In this document: positions 8,472-18,392 of the stretch, one piece after another
How positions within the stretch are numbered: position 1 is the stretch's first letter
Layout of the letters: every line of letters begins with the position of its first letter
NCBI GenBank assembly: GCA_030537615.1
Contig: JAUNVP010000015.1
Location: forward strand, 1 to 62,115
Direction: 5' to 3'
DNA: 62,115 nt
Source of the DNA: Actinomycetaceae bacterium
GTDB lineage: Bacteria > Actinomycetota > Actinomycetes > Actinomycetales > Actinomycetaceae
Notes under the pieces: model-generated
Databases searched by the model: none
The model's input: the letters and a program-made list of their open reading frames with translations, nothing else
What the model was told of the DNA's origin: nothing
Position numbers and translations under genes: made by a program

Positions 8472-10203
8472 ATTCGTGGCTCCACACCTTCCACAGTTCA
8501 GCATATTCGCCTCCGCGCGCAACCAGTTCGTCGTGGGTGCCGAGCTCAACAATTCGCCCATCGACCATAACTGCAATCCGATCCGCGTCGTGTGCGGTGT
8601 AGAGACGGTGAGCGATAGCGACGACCGTGCGCCCAGCCAGGACTCGCCCCAGCGCTCTCTCCAATGACCGCGCCGCCGTCGGATCCATGAGTGAGGTCGC
8701 CTCATCGAGGACGAGAGTATGCGGATCCATCAGCACGATGCGCGCCAATGCGAGTTGCTGAGCCTGAGCGGGACTGAGTTCGAGTGCGCCGGAGCCGACG
8801 ACGGTATCGAGACCGTCGTCAAGTGAATCCACCCATTCGAGAGCTTCAACGGCCTCCAGAGCCCCGCGCATCTGCTCGATTGACACGTCCGGCTTCACTA
8901 ACCGCAGATTGTCAGCCACGGTTCCAACAAATACATGATGCTCCTGGGTGACGAGCACGACGTTGTGGTGGAGGGTATCTTCGGTCAGTTCAACGAGGGG
9001 GACACCGCCGGCTTCCACACTCCCGGAGTTTGGGGGATGGATCCCCGCGAGCATCCGACCGAAAGTAGACTTTCCCGCTCCTGATGGCCCCACTATGGCG
9101 AGAGTTTCGCCCGCATGCAGTTCGAGATCGACATCGTGGAGGACGTCGCGGCCCTCTCGGTAGGCGTAGGTGACGCCGTGGGCTCGAATGGTGTTATCGT
9201 CCGGGGTCTGCCCGGTCGGCTCGCGGTCAGCAGGCACGTTGCTAACTCCGAAAATACGCGCGAGCGATACGGATGTTACCTGGAGAATATCGACCCAGAA
9301 GCCAAATTCCCCAAGTGGGCCGCGCAGTTGCATGGCGTACAGCGCCACGGTCGTAACCGCCCCGAGGGTGACGAAACCGTGGGCGATCCCCCACGCGCCG
9401 AACAGTACGACGAGGATGACCGGCAATAGGTCGATGAAAATGAGCGTACCGAGCAAGATGAAGCGAAGCCAGGTGGTGTAGCGCTCAAGTTTCCAGAGGT
9501 TCTGAGCGGTGGTGTCGAAGTAGTTGTTCCGTACCTTTGCCAAACTGAGGGCATCGACAGTGGATGCGTGTTCAACCGTTTCCGAGGCAATGCCTGAGAT
9601 ATTGGCCCATTCTGCGCTCGCCGCACGGTAGCCCGGAGTTGCCCGCCGCAAGTACCACACGATGACAACCGGGTTGGCGAGAATCGGAAAGACGAGAACA
9701 ATCGACAAAAGTGGGGAGACAAAGAATGCCGCCACAAGTGTGCCGATGATTGTGAGAGCAAGAACAAGAATCCGCGATAGTCCTTGCCGCACCATGTATT
9801 CGACGCGAGAAACATCGTGCGTTGTCCGCCCGAGGAGGTCGCCGGTACCGGCCGACTCGACCGCCGATAGCGGCAGGTGCGCAACCGTATCGACGAGGTC
9901 TTCACGGAGTTTCGCATAGACCCCTTCCCCAAAAATACGCGAGGTGTACTCCCCCACGTACCCGAATCCAGTTTGGGCAATAACAAGGATTCCAACGACG
10001 ATGAGATAGCTGACCACCGTATCTTTGGAGGTGCCGGCGTTGATGAGGTCGATGAGGTGACCGACGATCCACGGCATCGCAATGGCGCTTAGTGCAGCTA
10101 ATAGTTGGAATATGACAACGACGGTGATGAGGCCGCGGAATTGCCGAATGATCCGCCATGTTGAGCGCAGCGACTGTCGGTTGGACGCAACGGGAAGCTT
10201 CAT
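8470..10203 (-). CDS. ABC exporter half-transporter, catalytic subunit of a heterodimer
   Basis: A 577-residue fused membrane and nucleotide-binding protein with six predicted helices in the first 320 residues. Its ATPase domain has canonical Walker A (GPSGAGKST), Q-loop (VTQE), Walker B (TLVLDEATS) and H-loop (AHRL). The signature motif, however, is ELSPAQAQQ instead of LSGGQ. It overlaps the upstream partner gene by four bases (ATGA), so the two are translationally coupled. Together they would form a type IV ABC exporter with one working ATP site. The substrate is unknown; drug, lipid, peptide or siderophore are all possible. Confidence 0.9.
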   Translation of the reverse strand: MKLPVASNRQSLRSTWRIIRQFRGLITVVVIFQLLAALSAIAMPWIVGHLIDLINAGTSKDTVVSYLIVVGILVIAQTGFGYVGEYTSRIFGEGVYAKLREDLVDTVAHLPLSAVESAGTGDLLGRTTHDVSRVEYMVRQGLSRILVLALTIIGTLVAAFFVSPLLSIVLVFPILANPVVIVWYLRRATPGYRAASAEWANISGIASETVEHASTVDALSLAKVRNNYFDTTAQNLWKLERYTTWLRFILLGTLIFIDLLPVILVVLFGAWGIAHGFVTLGAVTTVALYAMQLRGPLGEFGFWVDILQVTSVSLARIFGVSNVPADREPTGQTPDDNTIRAHGVTYAYREGRDVLHDVDLELHAGETLAIVGPSGAGKSTFGRMLAGIHPPNSGSVEAGGVPLVELTEDTLHHNVVLVTQEHHVFVGTVADNLRLVKPDVSIEQMRGALEAVEALEWVDSLDDGLDTVVGSGALELSPAQAQQLALARIVLMDPHTLVLDEATSLMDPTAARSLERALGRVLAGRTVVAIAHRLYTAHDADRIAVMVDGRIVELGTHDELVARGGEYAELWKVWSHE

Positions 10204-12197
10204 GCCAGATCACCTCCGGTCGTGCGTTCAACGACACGGCGATACTCCTGTGCTACCGCCTCCCCATTGTGTGCAGCCTGCATCAAAGCACTGTGTGTCG
10301 ATCGCACGCGGGCAGTGCCGTCACGATGAATTAATACAACTTCGTCACACCGTTCCAACACGAGCGGTGACGTCGTGACGATAACCGTCGTGCGTCCAGC
10401 CCGTTCCCCGGATAATCGTTGCGCGATCCTGGATTCGGTGTGGGAGTCCACTGCCGACGTCGGTTCAATTGCAATGAGTACATCGGCATCGGTCACTAGA
10501 GCTCGGGCTAAGGCAACTCGCTGACGCTGTCCTCCCGAGAGTGAGCGACCTTTTTCCGCAATCGTGCCGTCGAGTCCTCCAGGCATCGAATCGAGCACGT
10601 CCTGGGCATCCGCACCATACATTGCCTGCAAGAGCCGGCGATCATCGGGCTGGGGCGTTGAATCGACGTCCCATTCCTGTTCTGAGTGGTCACTCAAAAC
10701 GTGGGAAAAAATGAGTTGTTCAAGCTCAGCGTGCGTGCGCGCAGAAGCGCCGGCACCCTGCAGATTGTCGCGTAGTGTTCCGGTGAACAGATGATTTTCC
10801 GCCGTAGCAAGGACGATGTGTTTACGCACGTCCTGCAGCGGTACCCTGCGTGCCTCAATCCCGTCGTAAGTCACTTCCGAGAGGTCGTTGGTGCGCGCCA
10901 GACGAGTGGCAACTCGCGCTGATTTATCCGGATCTTGGCAGACCAAGGCGGTGATGCGGCCAGGTTCAATCGTGATGCCGCTACTGACGTCATGCAGTCG
11001 CGCGCGAGCAAAATCAACCTGCGCACCATTCTCACACTCATCGGACACAATCGGGGAAACCGCGTGAATTTTAGCGATCTTTTTCGCCGCCACCCACGCT
11101 CGCGTCCCCACCTGGATGGCCATTGTCGCCGACATTAGGGGCGTCGCCAGGAATGAGGTGTAGCCGTAGAACGCCACGAGATCGCCGGCGCTGATGCGCC
11201 CGTCAAACACCATGAAGGCTGCTACCGCAACCACAACGGTCATAAAAGCTCCGGGCAACCCCATCCGCAACGCGTTGAGAAGTGCTTGGGTGACTGCGAC
11301 GCGGTTCCCAAGACGACGCACAATCTGCGACTGTTCACGGTAACGGCGCACAAACTCGTCTTCCCCACCGATTCCGCGCAGGATTCGCAGTCCCGACACC
11401 GCATCGGTGCCCAGCGTTGCCAGTTTCCCCTGCGCTTCACGCTGGATAGCTTGGCGCTCTTGGAGTGGCTTAATTATGAAGCTGAGGGAGGCGACCACCA
11501 GTGGAAGGCCGATGAGCACGAGTAAACCGAGCGGAACTGACACCGTGAGCATGAGCACGCCGACGACGACCGTCGAGATCAGCGTGCCAATGAGCGTGGC
11601 GATAAAAGATTGGGCGGCTCCGATGTACTCCCCATCGGTGGCAATGGTTGCGACCACGTCACCCGCCGGTATGTCCTCACGCACAGCGTTGCCGCGTTCG
11701 GCCACTCGGTGGTGAACCGCCCGACCTGATGTGATGGTTCCTTGCAGGAAGGTGCCGGCTTCGACCAGGTGCTGGGTCGCGTAGCCGAGGGCGGCGATAA
11801 AGGCCAGTCCCAGTAGTACGAGGGTCCACGGCATGAGGTGCATACCGAGGCCGCGTTCAAGCCCAGAATCGAGGAGTTTACCCAGGCCCAGTGGGACGAG
11901 GGCCATCGCTACATAGTTGATGGTTAAGAACACCGCTTGGACGAAAATAACTCTCGCATTGCGTTTTGATAGTGAGACAAAAACGTCTTTGGGGTCGCCG
12001 TTAAAGCGCCACGCTCCCGCGGTGGGGATACGTAAGAATGCGGGCCACCAGCTGGGCTCTGGCGCAATGGGAGGCAGTTCAACACCCAATTGCTCAGATC
12101 GGTGCCGTAACTGTGTTACTGAAGAATATTGCATGTCCAATCCAAAACTACTGAGGATAGCGTACGCTAGCGCCTCATCGATATCGTCGTGAGGCAC
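10200..12197 (-). CDS. ABC exporter half-transporter, partner with degenerate ATP-binding motifs
   Basis: A 665-residue half-transporter with an N-terminal cytoplasmic extension of about 80 residues before the helices. In its nucleotide-binding domain Walker A is replaced by LVCQDPDKSARV, the Q-loop Gln is missing, Walker B lacks its Asp (VLIAIEPTS), and the H-loop reads TTSPLVL. The signature motif RSLSGGQRQRVALARAL is perfect. It therefore should not bind and hydrolyse ATP itself but completes the site of its partner. GTG 12197 lacks a Shine-Dalgarno; ATG 12131 (MQYSSVTQL), with GGATTGGAC before it, may be the true start. Confidence 0.88.
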   Translation of the reverse strand: MPHDDIDEALAYAILSSFGLDMQYSSVTQLRHRSEQLGVELPPIAPEPSWWPAFLRIPTAGAWRFNGDPKDVFVSLSKRNARVIFVQAVFLTINYVAMALVPLGLGKLLDSGLERGLGMHLMPWTLVLLGLAFIAALGYATQHLVEAGTFLQGTITSGRAVHHRVAERGNAVREDIPAGDVVATIATDGEYIGAAQSFIATLIGTLISTVVVGVLMLTVSVPLGLLVLIGLPLVVASLSFIIKPLQERQAIQREAQGKLATLGTDAVSGLRILRGIGGEDEFVRRYREQSQIVRRLGNRVAVTQALLNALRMGLPGAFMTVVVAVAAFMVFDGRISAGDLVAFYGYTSFLATPLMSATMAIQVGTRAWVAAKKIAKIHAVSPIVSDECENGAQVDFARARLHDVSSGITIEPGRITALVCQDPDKSARVATRLARTNDLSEVTYDGIEARRVPLQDVRKHIVLATAENHLFTGTLRDNLQGAGASARTHAELEQLIFSHVLSDHSEQEWDVDSTPQPDDRRLLQAMYGADAQDVLDSMPGGLDGTIAEKGRSLSGGQRQRVALARALVTDADVLIAIEPTSAVDSHTESRIAQRLSGERAGRTTVIVTTSPLVLERCDEVVLIHRDGTARVRSTHSALMQAAHNGEAVAQEYRRVVERTTGGDLA

Positions 12198-12252
12198 GGT
12201 GGACCCGCTGGCGGGCTCCGCAGTTTCGTCAATCTCTATTTCGTGGACATGA

Positions 12253-12265
12253 AACCTAACCTAAA
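12253..12265. promoter_or_regulatory. Half DtxR/IdeR-like site upstream of the ABC exporter
   Basis: AACCTAACCTAAA contains CTAACCTAA (12256-12264), an exact match to one half of the 19-bp DtxR/IdeR consensus. The other half does not match (about 1 of 9 bases). It lies about 55 bp upstream of GTG 12197 or 120 bp upstream of ATG 12131. If real, it would link the exporter to iron, but a half-site can arise by chance. Confidence 0.25.
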
Positions 12266-12394
12266 ATGACGTCGTACCATCTGTCAAAACACTTTGCCCT
12301 CTCTTGACGCTTAGTCCCCACGCAGTTCATTTTGCATTTACCATAAGAGAGACGCTGTTCTTCTAATCCGGCTTCGCCACGAAAGGATCTTATT

Positions 12395-14443
12395 GTGGCA
12401 CGTTCTATTTTTATTGCTTCGCCCGAGCCCCGCACCGGAAAACCAATGGTGACGGTCGGCCTGGCGTCTTATCTTGCCGAGCAGGGCAAATCCGTTGGGA
12501 TTTTGCGCCCTATTGTTAAAGATCGCACCACCGATGCGATGCTTCAGATTTTCTCTGAAGGAAAAATTACTGCACGTGAGGCGGTTGCTGCTCTCACCTA
12601 TGACGAATTTCTCCACGATCCCTCGACTGCGCTCGCTACTGTTGTTGCCACACACCGCAAACTTGCCGAAAAAGTAGACGTTGTGCTTGTTTCCGGCTCT
12701 GATTTTGAGGGGGTTGCCGGATTCGACGAATTCCAGTTCAACTGCCGAGTCAGTGCCAACGTTGGCGCGCATATGATTGTGGTGCTTTCAGCCCTTGACC
12801 GAAGCGCCACTGAGGTTGCCGATGCGGGTCGTCTCGCTCTCACAACTGTGCGGAGCGAACATGCGCAGGTATCTGCCGTGGTCATCACCCGCGCCCCCGA
12901 AGACACAATCGACGAATACCGCGGCTCGATTAAGAACACCGCTGTCCATGTCGTTGCTGAAGTCCCACTCTTGACCGCACCGCGCGTATCCGACGTCATG
13001 AAAGCCACCAAGGCAACTATGATTTCGGGTAACGAAGACAATCTGCAACGCGAAGCTGAGAAGCTTCTGGTCTGCGGTATGAACTCAGCTCACGTCCTCG
13101 AACGACTTGAAGACGGCATGGTTGTCATTGCTGCCGCCGATCGCCCCGAACTACTTCTCACCTCTGCCGCAGCCCATGCTGCCCCCGGTTCGCCGAACTT
13201 GGCTGGTCTCATTCTCAACGGAGGCTTTACCACTCCTGAAGCAGTCATGAATCTCATTCGTGAACTGGTGCCGGATCTGCCCATTATGACGACTGATTCA
13301 GATACGTTCCCGACGGCTTTCGCTGCCTCCGCTGCACGCGGTCCGGTTCGTCTGACAACTACCCGAAAGATTGAAGCCGCTCAAGAAGCCGTGCGGGCAG
13401 CGATCAAGCCCGATGCGATCGATTGCATTTTGGCAGAGGCCCCCTCCAACGTCATTACGCCCCTGATGTTCCAGTCAGATCTCATTGACCGAGCAGCCAG
13501 CCAAAAAATGCGGATCGTTCTGCCCGAGCCCGATGACGATCGGATTTTGTACGCCACTGACATTCTTCATCGCCGTGGTGTCGCGGAGGTTATTCTACTT
13601 GGCGACGAGGAAGCCGTGCGCTCGCGTGCAAATGAACTTGGGCTCGATCTCGGCGACTCTCGGATCGTTTCCCCCCATGATCCGGAACTGGTTGAGAAGT
13701 ATGCGGAAGAGTTTGCCCGTCTGCGCGCGAAGAAGGGGGTTACGCTCGAGCAGGCGCGGGAAAAGATTCAAGACGTGTCGTACTTCGGCACCATGATGGT
13801 GCATATGGGAGATGCCGACGGCATGGTCTCGGGTGCAGCACACACCACCGCTCACACCATCGTTCCCTCGTTCCAGATCATCAAGACTAAACCCGGAACT
13901 TCAACGGTTTCTTCCGTTTTTCTCATGCTGATGAAAGATCGCGTTCACGTCTTTGGAGACTGTGCAGTGATCCTCGACCCGACTGCCGAACAGCTGGCGG
14001 ATATTGCCATCTCTTCGGCGGAAACGGCTCAGCAATTTGGGGTGGATCCTCGAGTGGCAATGATTTCTTACTCAACCGGAACGTCCGGTTCGGGCCCCGA
14101 GGTCGAAAAAGTGCGCGAAGCCACCGAGATTGTGCGTCAAAAGGCGCCGCATCTCGCCGTCGATGGGCCACTCCAGTTCGACGCTTCTGTCGATCCCACT
14201 GTTGCCGAGAAGAAGATGCCTGGATCTCCCGTTGCCGGTAAAGCCACGGTGTTTATCTTCCCCGACCTCAACACCGGCAATACGACCTATAAGGCTGTCC
14301 AACGATCGTCTGGAGCAGTGGCCGTGGGCCCGGTGCTTCAAGGGCTCAACAAACCGGTTAACGATTTGTCCCGCGGCGCTTTGGTCGAAGATATCGTCAA
14401 TACCGTCGCCATCACCGCCGTACAAGCACAGGCACTTGCCTAA
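12395..14443 (+). CDS. pta: Phosphate acetyltransferase, long form
   Basis: Interconverts acetyl-CoA and acetyl phosphate. The 682-residue length is that of the three-domain long form: an N-terminal P-loop-like BioD-related domain (ARSIFIASPEPRTGKPMVTV), a DRTGG domain around residues 215-320, and the catalytic PTA domain from about residue 355 (MRIVLPEPDDDRILYA, later MVSGAAHTTAHTI and the SYSTGTSGSG phosphate-binding stretch). Start 12395 is preceded by GAAAGGA. ackA follows after 32 bases, so the pair forms the usual substrate-level ATP-yielding acetate pathway, here reversible for acetate assimilation as well. Confidence 0.95.
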   Translation: MARSIFIASPEPRTGKPMVTVGLASYLAEQGKSVGILRPIVKDRTTDAMLQIFSEGKITAREAVAALTYDEFLHDPSTALATVVATHRKLAEKVDVVLVSGSDFEGVAGFDEFQFNCRVSANVGAHMIVVLSALDRSATEVADAGRLALTTVRSEHAQVSAVVITRAPEDTIDEYRGSIKNTAVHVVAEVPLLTAPRVSDVMKATKATMISGNEDNLQREAEKLLVCGMNSAHVLERLEDGMVVIAAADRPELLLTSAAAHAAPGSPNLAGLILNGGFTTPEAVMNLIRELVPDLPIMTTDSDTFPTAFAASAARGPVRLTTTRKIEAAQEAVRAAIKPDAIDCILAEAPSNVITPLMFQSDLIDRAASQKMRIVLPEPDDDRILYATDILHRRGVAEVILLGDEEAVRSRANELGLDLGDSRIVSPHDPELVEKYAEEFARLRAKKGVTLEQAREKIQDVSYFGTMMVHMGDADGMVSGAAHTTAHTIVPSFQIIKTKPGTSTVSSVFLMLMKDRVHVFGDCAVILDPTAEQLADIAISSAETAQQFGVDPRVAMISYSTGTSGSGPEVEKVREATEIVRQKAPHLAVDGPLQFDASVDPTVAEKKMPGSPVAGKATVFIFPDLNTGNTTYKAVQRSSGAVAVGPVLQGLNKPVNDLSRGALVEDIVNTVAITAVQAQALA

Positions 14444-14475
14444 GCGCCCGCATCGTCAACAAGAAAGACCAACTT

Positions 14476-15666
14476 ATGAACATCACCGAAACAGTCCTCG
14501 TCATTAACTCAGGCTCATCGTCTTTGAAATATCAGCTCGTTGATCCCAACGCGGATGGTTCTGTCGCATCGGGTCTCGTCGAACGCATCGGCGAACCAAT
14601 CTCCCACATCACCCACACCAGTGGAGACCAGGTCGTTGACGAAGAAAAGCCAGTAGCCGATCATTCTGATGCGCTGCGTGAAGTACTGCGTTTATTTGAC
14701 GAGGTTGGGCCAAAGCTCTCCGAAGCGAATATTGTTGCAGTCGGGCACCGCGTTGTCCAAGGTGGCCGCCACTTCGACAGCGCTAAAATCGTGACGGATC
14801 GGATCCGCGACTTGATTGCAGAGCTGTCTCCACTCGCTCCCTTGCACAATCCGCCAAACCTTAAAGGTATCGATGTCGCGCGTGAGCTCCTGCCCGACGT
14901 TCCCCACGTCGTCGTGTTCGATACCGCGTTCTTCCAGTCTCTTCCTGAGGAGGCCGCCACCTATGCGCTCGACAAGGACGTAGCGGAAAAATACTCCATT
15001 CGTCGCTACGGCGCACACGGTACCTCACACCAGTTCGTCTCTGACCGGGTTGCTGAGATCGTCGGGACGAAAGACATTTGCCAAATCGTCCTCCACCTCG
15101 GCAACGGGGCCTCGGCTTCAGCAGTCAAGTGCGGTAAAGCGGTTGATACTACGATGGGGCTCACTCCTCTCGAAGGGCTCGTCATGGGCACACGCACCGG
15201 TGACATTGATCCGGCTGCGGTATTCCATCTGCAACGGGTAGCTGGGATGAGCGTCGATGAAGTAGACACGCTGTTCAACAAGCAGTCAGGATTGAAAGGT
15301 CTGACCGGCGACAATGACATGCGCGCAGTTCGCTCGCGAGCAGATTCCGACGATCCCGATGCCCGTCTTGCCATCGATGTGCTCTTGCACCGGTTGGTGA
15401 AATACGTTGGCGCCTATGCCGCGCAGATGGGGGCTCTCGATGTCTTGACGTTCACAGCGGGAATCGGTGAAAACGACATGATGCTGCGTAAGGAGCTGTG
15501 CGAGCGTCTGTCCCTGTTCGGAGTTGAGCTTGACGAAGCGGCTAATGCCATTCGCTCGAAAGAACCGCGCACGATTTCGACCCCTAACTCGAAGGTGCAG
15601 GTCTTGGTCGTCCCCACCAACGAAGAATTGGCCATCGCTCAGCAGGCCCTCGCCCTCATCAAATAA
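14476..15666 (+). CDS. ackA: Acetate kinase
   Basis: Makes acetate and ATP from acetyl phosphate. The 396-residue length is normal. Signature VLVINSGSSSLKY lies near the N-terminus, the catalytic Asp in VVFDTAFFQSLP, the second signature in YGAHGTSH, then HLGNGAS for phosphate binding and TAGIGEN near the C-terminus. The start lies 32 bases after pta in the same orientation, with AAGAAAGACC before ATG 14476, and a clear terminator follows. Confidence 0.96.
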   Translation: MNITETVLVINSGSSSLKYQLVDPNADGSVASGLVERIGEPISHITHTSGDQVVDEEKPVADHSDALREVLRLFDEVGPKLSEANIVAVGHRVVQGGRHFDSAKIVTDRIRDLIAELSPLAPLHNPPNLKGIDVARELLPDVPHVVVFDTAFFQSLPEEAATYALDKDVAEKYSIRRYGAHGTSHQFVSDRVAEIVGTKDICQIVLHLGNGASASAVKCGKAVDTTMGLTPLEGLVMGTRTGDIDPAAVFHLQRVAGMSVDEVDTLFNKQSGLKGLTGDNDMRAVRSRADSDDPDARLAIDVLLHRLVKYVGAYAAQMGALDVLTFTAGIGENDMMLRKELCERLSLFGVELDEAANAIRSKEPRTISTPNSKVQVLVVPTNEELAIAQQALALIK

Positions 15667-15673
15667 CCATAGC

Positions 15674-15708
15674 GAAGGGGCCTTAGGAAACTGAGGCCCC
15701 TTCTTTCC
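15674..15708 (+). terminator. Rho-independent terminator after ackA
   Basis: GAAGGGGCCT (15674-15683) pairs perfectly with AGGCCCCTTC (15694-15703) around a 10-base loop and is followed by TTTCC. It ends the pta-ackA unit 17 bases before nadE. Confidence 0.85.
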
Positions 15709-15724
15709 TGATACAGAGGATCGA

Positions 15725-17776
15725 ATGAACTTCCACAGCCTGTACGATCAAGGTTTTGCTCGTGTCTGTTCAGCTACGCTTGAGGTCGCACTCGCCAACC
15801 CGGTAGAGAACGCGCGTCGTATCATTGCGACTACGCGCCAAGCGTCCGAGGACGGCGCCGCACTCATCGTATTTCCTGAACTGTCGATCACGGGCTATTC
15901 GATTGACGATTTGTTCACGCAGGATGTCCTGTACGACGCGGTTGATGAGGCGATTGCCCTTATCCGCGATGCCTCGGTCGATCTTCTGCCCGTTATTCTC
16001 GTGGGAGCACCGATCCGCACGAACACCCAGACTTTTAACTGTGCCGTCGCCATTCATCGCGGCACGATTCTTGCAGTCAAAGCCAAGCGTTGTATTCCCA
16101 ACTATCGAGAGTTCTACGAGGCGCGTTGGTTCGCATCGACGAATGGCTGGGCAGATGTTGAGGAGATCTCTCTCGCCGGTGAGCAGGTGCAGCTCAGCAG
16201 GGATCTCGTGTTGCGCGCCACCGATGTGAATAACCTCAGCATCAGTATCGATATCTGCGAAGATCTGTGGGTTCCGACCCCCATGTCGGCCAACACCTGT
16301 GCCTCCGGAGTGACAGTGGTAGCGAATCTGTCCGCTTCTCCCGTCACAGTTGGCCGTGCCCGCGACCGTCATCTCATGTGTCAGTCAGCATCGGCTCGCC
16401 AGCACTGTGCCTACGTGTACTCCGCGGCGGGTGAGGGCGAATCAACAACCGATCTAGCGTGGGATGGGCATTCCCTCATTTATGAAAATGGGGATCTGCT
16501 GGCGGAAAACGAGCGGTTCCGTCCAGGGACCCAGCTCACCTACGCCGATATTGATCTCGACCGACTGACACATGAACAGCGCCAAATGACGACGTTTGCG
16601 CAAGCCGCCGAACAGAATGCGGTTTTCGGACAGGTTGTTGATTTTGAGCTCAATCCACCGCGGACGGATCGTGGTTTGCGCCGCACAGTCGACCGCTTCC
16701 CATTTGTTCCTGCCGATGACTCGATGCTCGATCAGGACTGCTACGAGGCCTACAACATTCAAGTTTCCGGCCTCGTCCAAAGACTCAAAGCGATCGGCAA
16801 TCCGCATCCAGTCATCGGCATTTCGGGAGGACTCGACTCCACTCAAGCACTGCTCGTATGTGCCAAGGCCATGGATGTACTTGGGCGCCCGCGTTCAGAC
16901 ATTCTTGCCTTCACTATGCCGGGATTCGCAACCTCCGATCACACGAAGAAGAACGCAGTCGACCTGTGTACGTCCATTGGCACCACATTTGAAGAACTCG
17001 ATATTCGCCCCGCCGCCACGCAAATGCTCACGGACATGGGGCACCCGTTTGGGCGCGGCGAAGAAGTGTATGACGTGACGTTCGAGAACGTGCAGGCTGG
17101 GCTTCGCACCGATTTCCTCTTCCGTATTGCCAATGCTCGACGCGGGATAGTCATTGGTACCGGTGATCTGTCTGAACTGGCGCTCGGATGGTGCACCTAC
17201 GGCGTCGGCGACCACATGTCGCACTACAGTGTCAATCCCGGTATCCCCAAGACCCTCATGCAGCACCTCATTCGCTGGGTTATCGCCACCGACCATTTCG
17301 GCCATGACGTCAATGGAACTCTCCAGTCGATCCTTGACACAGAGATTTCTCCTGAACTCATTCCCTCCCGCGACGGGGAAAAACCCCAGTCGACGCAAGC
17401 GTCGATCGGCCCCTATGCACTCCAGGACTTTAACCTCTTCTACACGCTACGCTACGGCTACCGGCCGGAGAAGATAGCCTTCCTTGCTCACCACGCGTGG
17501 TCTGATCGCGAGCGCGGACAGTGGCCGGCACATGTATCTGAAGAGGACCGAGTCGAATACTCGCTAGATGAAATCATCCGGTGGTTACGACTGTTCATCA
17601 AACGCTTCTTTATGAGCCAGTTCAAACGCTCAGCACTGCCCAACGGCCCGAAAGTGGTAGCCGGGGGGTCGCTGTCTCCGCGCGGGGATTGGCGGATGCC
17701 CTCCGACGCGTCCTCGGCGATGTGGCTGGCGCGAGTCGATGCGCTGGCAGATTCGCTCGGTATTGAACTCACCTAA
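15725..17776 (+). CDS. nadE: NAD+ synthase (glutamine-hydrolysing)
   Basis: Amidates nicotinate adenine dinucleotide to NAD+ using glutamine and ATP. The 683-residue two-domain form is typical of actinobacteria. The N-terminal nitrilase-like glutaminase shows the catalytic triad Glu52 (VFPELSITGY), Lys121 (VKAKRCIPNY) and Cys178 (IDICEDLW). The C-terminal synthetase has the pyrophosphatase loop GISGGLDST, then GTGDLSELALGWCTYG and MSHYSVNPGIPKT. ATG 15725 has AGAGGA five bases upstream. It is convergent with the peroxidase gene, only 15 bases apart. Confidence 0.95.
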   Translation: MNFHSLYDQGFARVCSATLEVALANPVENARRIIATTRQASEDGAALIVFPELSITGYSIDDLFTQDVLYDAVDEAIALIRDASVDLLPVILVGAPIRTNTQTFNCAVAIHRGTILAVKAKRCIPNYREFYEARWFASTNGWADVEEISLAGEQVQLSRDLVLRATDVNNLSISIDICEDLWVPTPMSANTCASGVTVVANLSASPVTVGRARDRHLMCQSASARQHCAYVYSAAGEGESTTDLAWDGHSLIYENGDLLAENERFRPGTQLTYADIDLDRLTHEQRQMTTFAQAAEQNAVFGQVVDFELNPPRTDRGLRRTVDRFPFVPADDSMLDQDCYEAYNIQVSGLVQRLKAIGNPHPVIGISGGLDSTQALLVCAKAMDVLGRPRSDILAFTMPGFATSDHTKKNAVDLCTSIGTTFEELDIRPAATQMLTDMGHPFGRGEEVYDVTFENVQAGLRTDFLFRIANARRGIVIGTGDLSELALGWCTYGVGDHMSHYSVNPGIPKTLMQHLIRWVIATDHFGHDVNGTLQSILDTEISPELIPSRDGEKPQSTQASIGPYALQDFNLFYTLRYGYRPEKIAFLAHHAWSDRERGQWPAHVSEEDRVEYSLDEIIRWLRLFIKRFFMSQFKRSALPNGPKVVAGGSLSPRGDWRMPSDASSAMWLARVDALADSLGIELT

Positions 17777-17791
17777 CCGACTAGCGGTGTC

Positions 17792-18301
17792 CTAAGAGCC
17801 GTAGGAGGACGCTGCGAGGAGACGTTCAATATCGGCGACGATGAGGTCGGGTTGCGTCGTCGGAGCGAAGCGACGCACTACCTGGCCCGAACGGTTGACG
17901 AGAAACTTGGTGAAGTTCCACTTAATGGCATCTCCGAGGATTCCACCAGTTTCTTGGCGTAACCATTCGAATACGGGGGCAGACTGTTCCCCGTTGACAT
18001 CGACTTTTTCCATAATGGGAAAAGTCAGATTGAGCTTATCTCGACAGATTTCCAGGATCTCACTGTTGTCACCGGGTTCTTGTTCGCCGAACTGATTGCA
18101 GGGGAATGCAAGAATCGTGAAACCGGCATCCCGGTAGCGATCGTAGAGCTGCTGGAGTCGAACGAATTGCTGCGCAAGCCCACAGTTCGTTGCCGTATTG
18201 ACAATCAGCACAACTCGGCCGTGAAACTGACCGAGATTCACTTGTGTGCCGTCGCTGAGGCTCGCTGTGAAGTCCCGTAACGTGAGGGATGGCGTACTCA
18301 T
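17792..18301 (-). CDS. Glutathione peroxidase family, Cys-type (thiol peroxidase)
   Basis: A 169-residue peroxidase. The peroxidatic residue is Cys40 (NTATNCGLAQQF) rather than selenocysteine. The rest of the catalytic tetrad is in LAFPCNQFGEQEPG and IKWNFTKFLV. Bacterial members of this family normally use thioredoxin rather than glutathione and reduce hydrogen or lipid peroxides in the cytoplasm. The frame is open to 18355, but ATG 18301 is preceded by GGAGGA at nine bases and begins the conserved domain, so it is chosen. Confidence 0.9.
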   Translation of the reverse strand: MSTPSLTLRDFTASLSDGTQVNLGQFHGRVVLIVNTATNCGLAQQFVRLQQLYDRYRDAGFTILAFPCNQFGEQEPGDNSEILEICRDKLNLTFPIMEKVDVNGEQSAPVFEWLRQETGGILGDAIKWNFTKFLVNRSGQVVRRFAPTTQPDLIVADIERLLAASSYGS

Positions 18302-18392
18302 TCTTGTTCTGTCCTCCGCTGGACCAGTAGACAACGTATCGGGAGAATGACACAACCGGTCCGCTGGGTCAATTGTACCGATATCTACGCGG

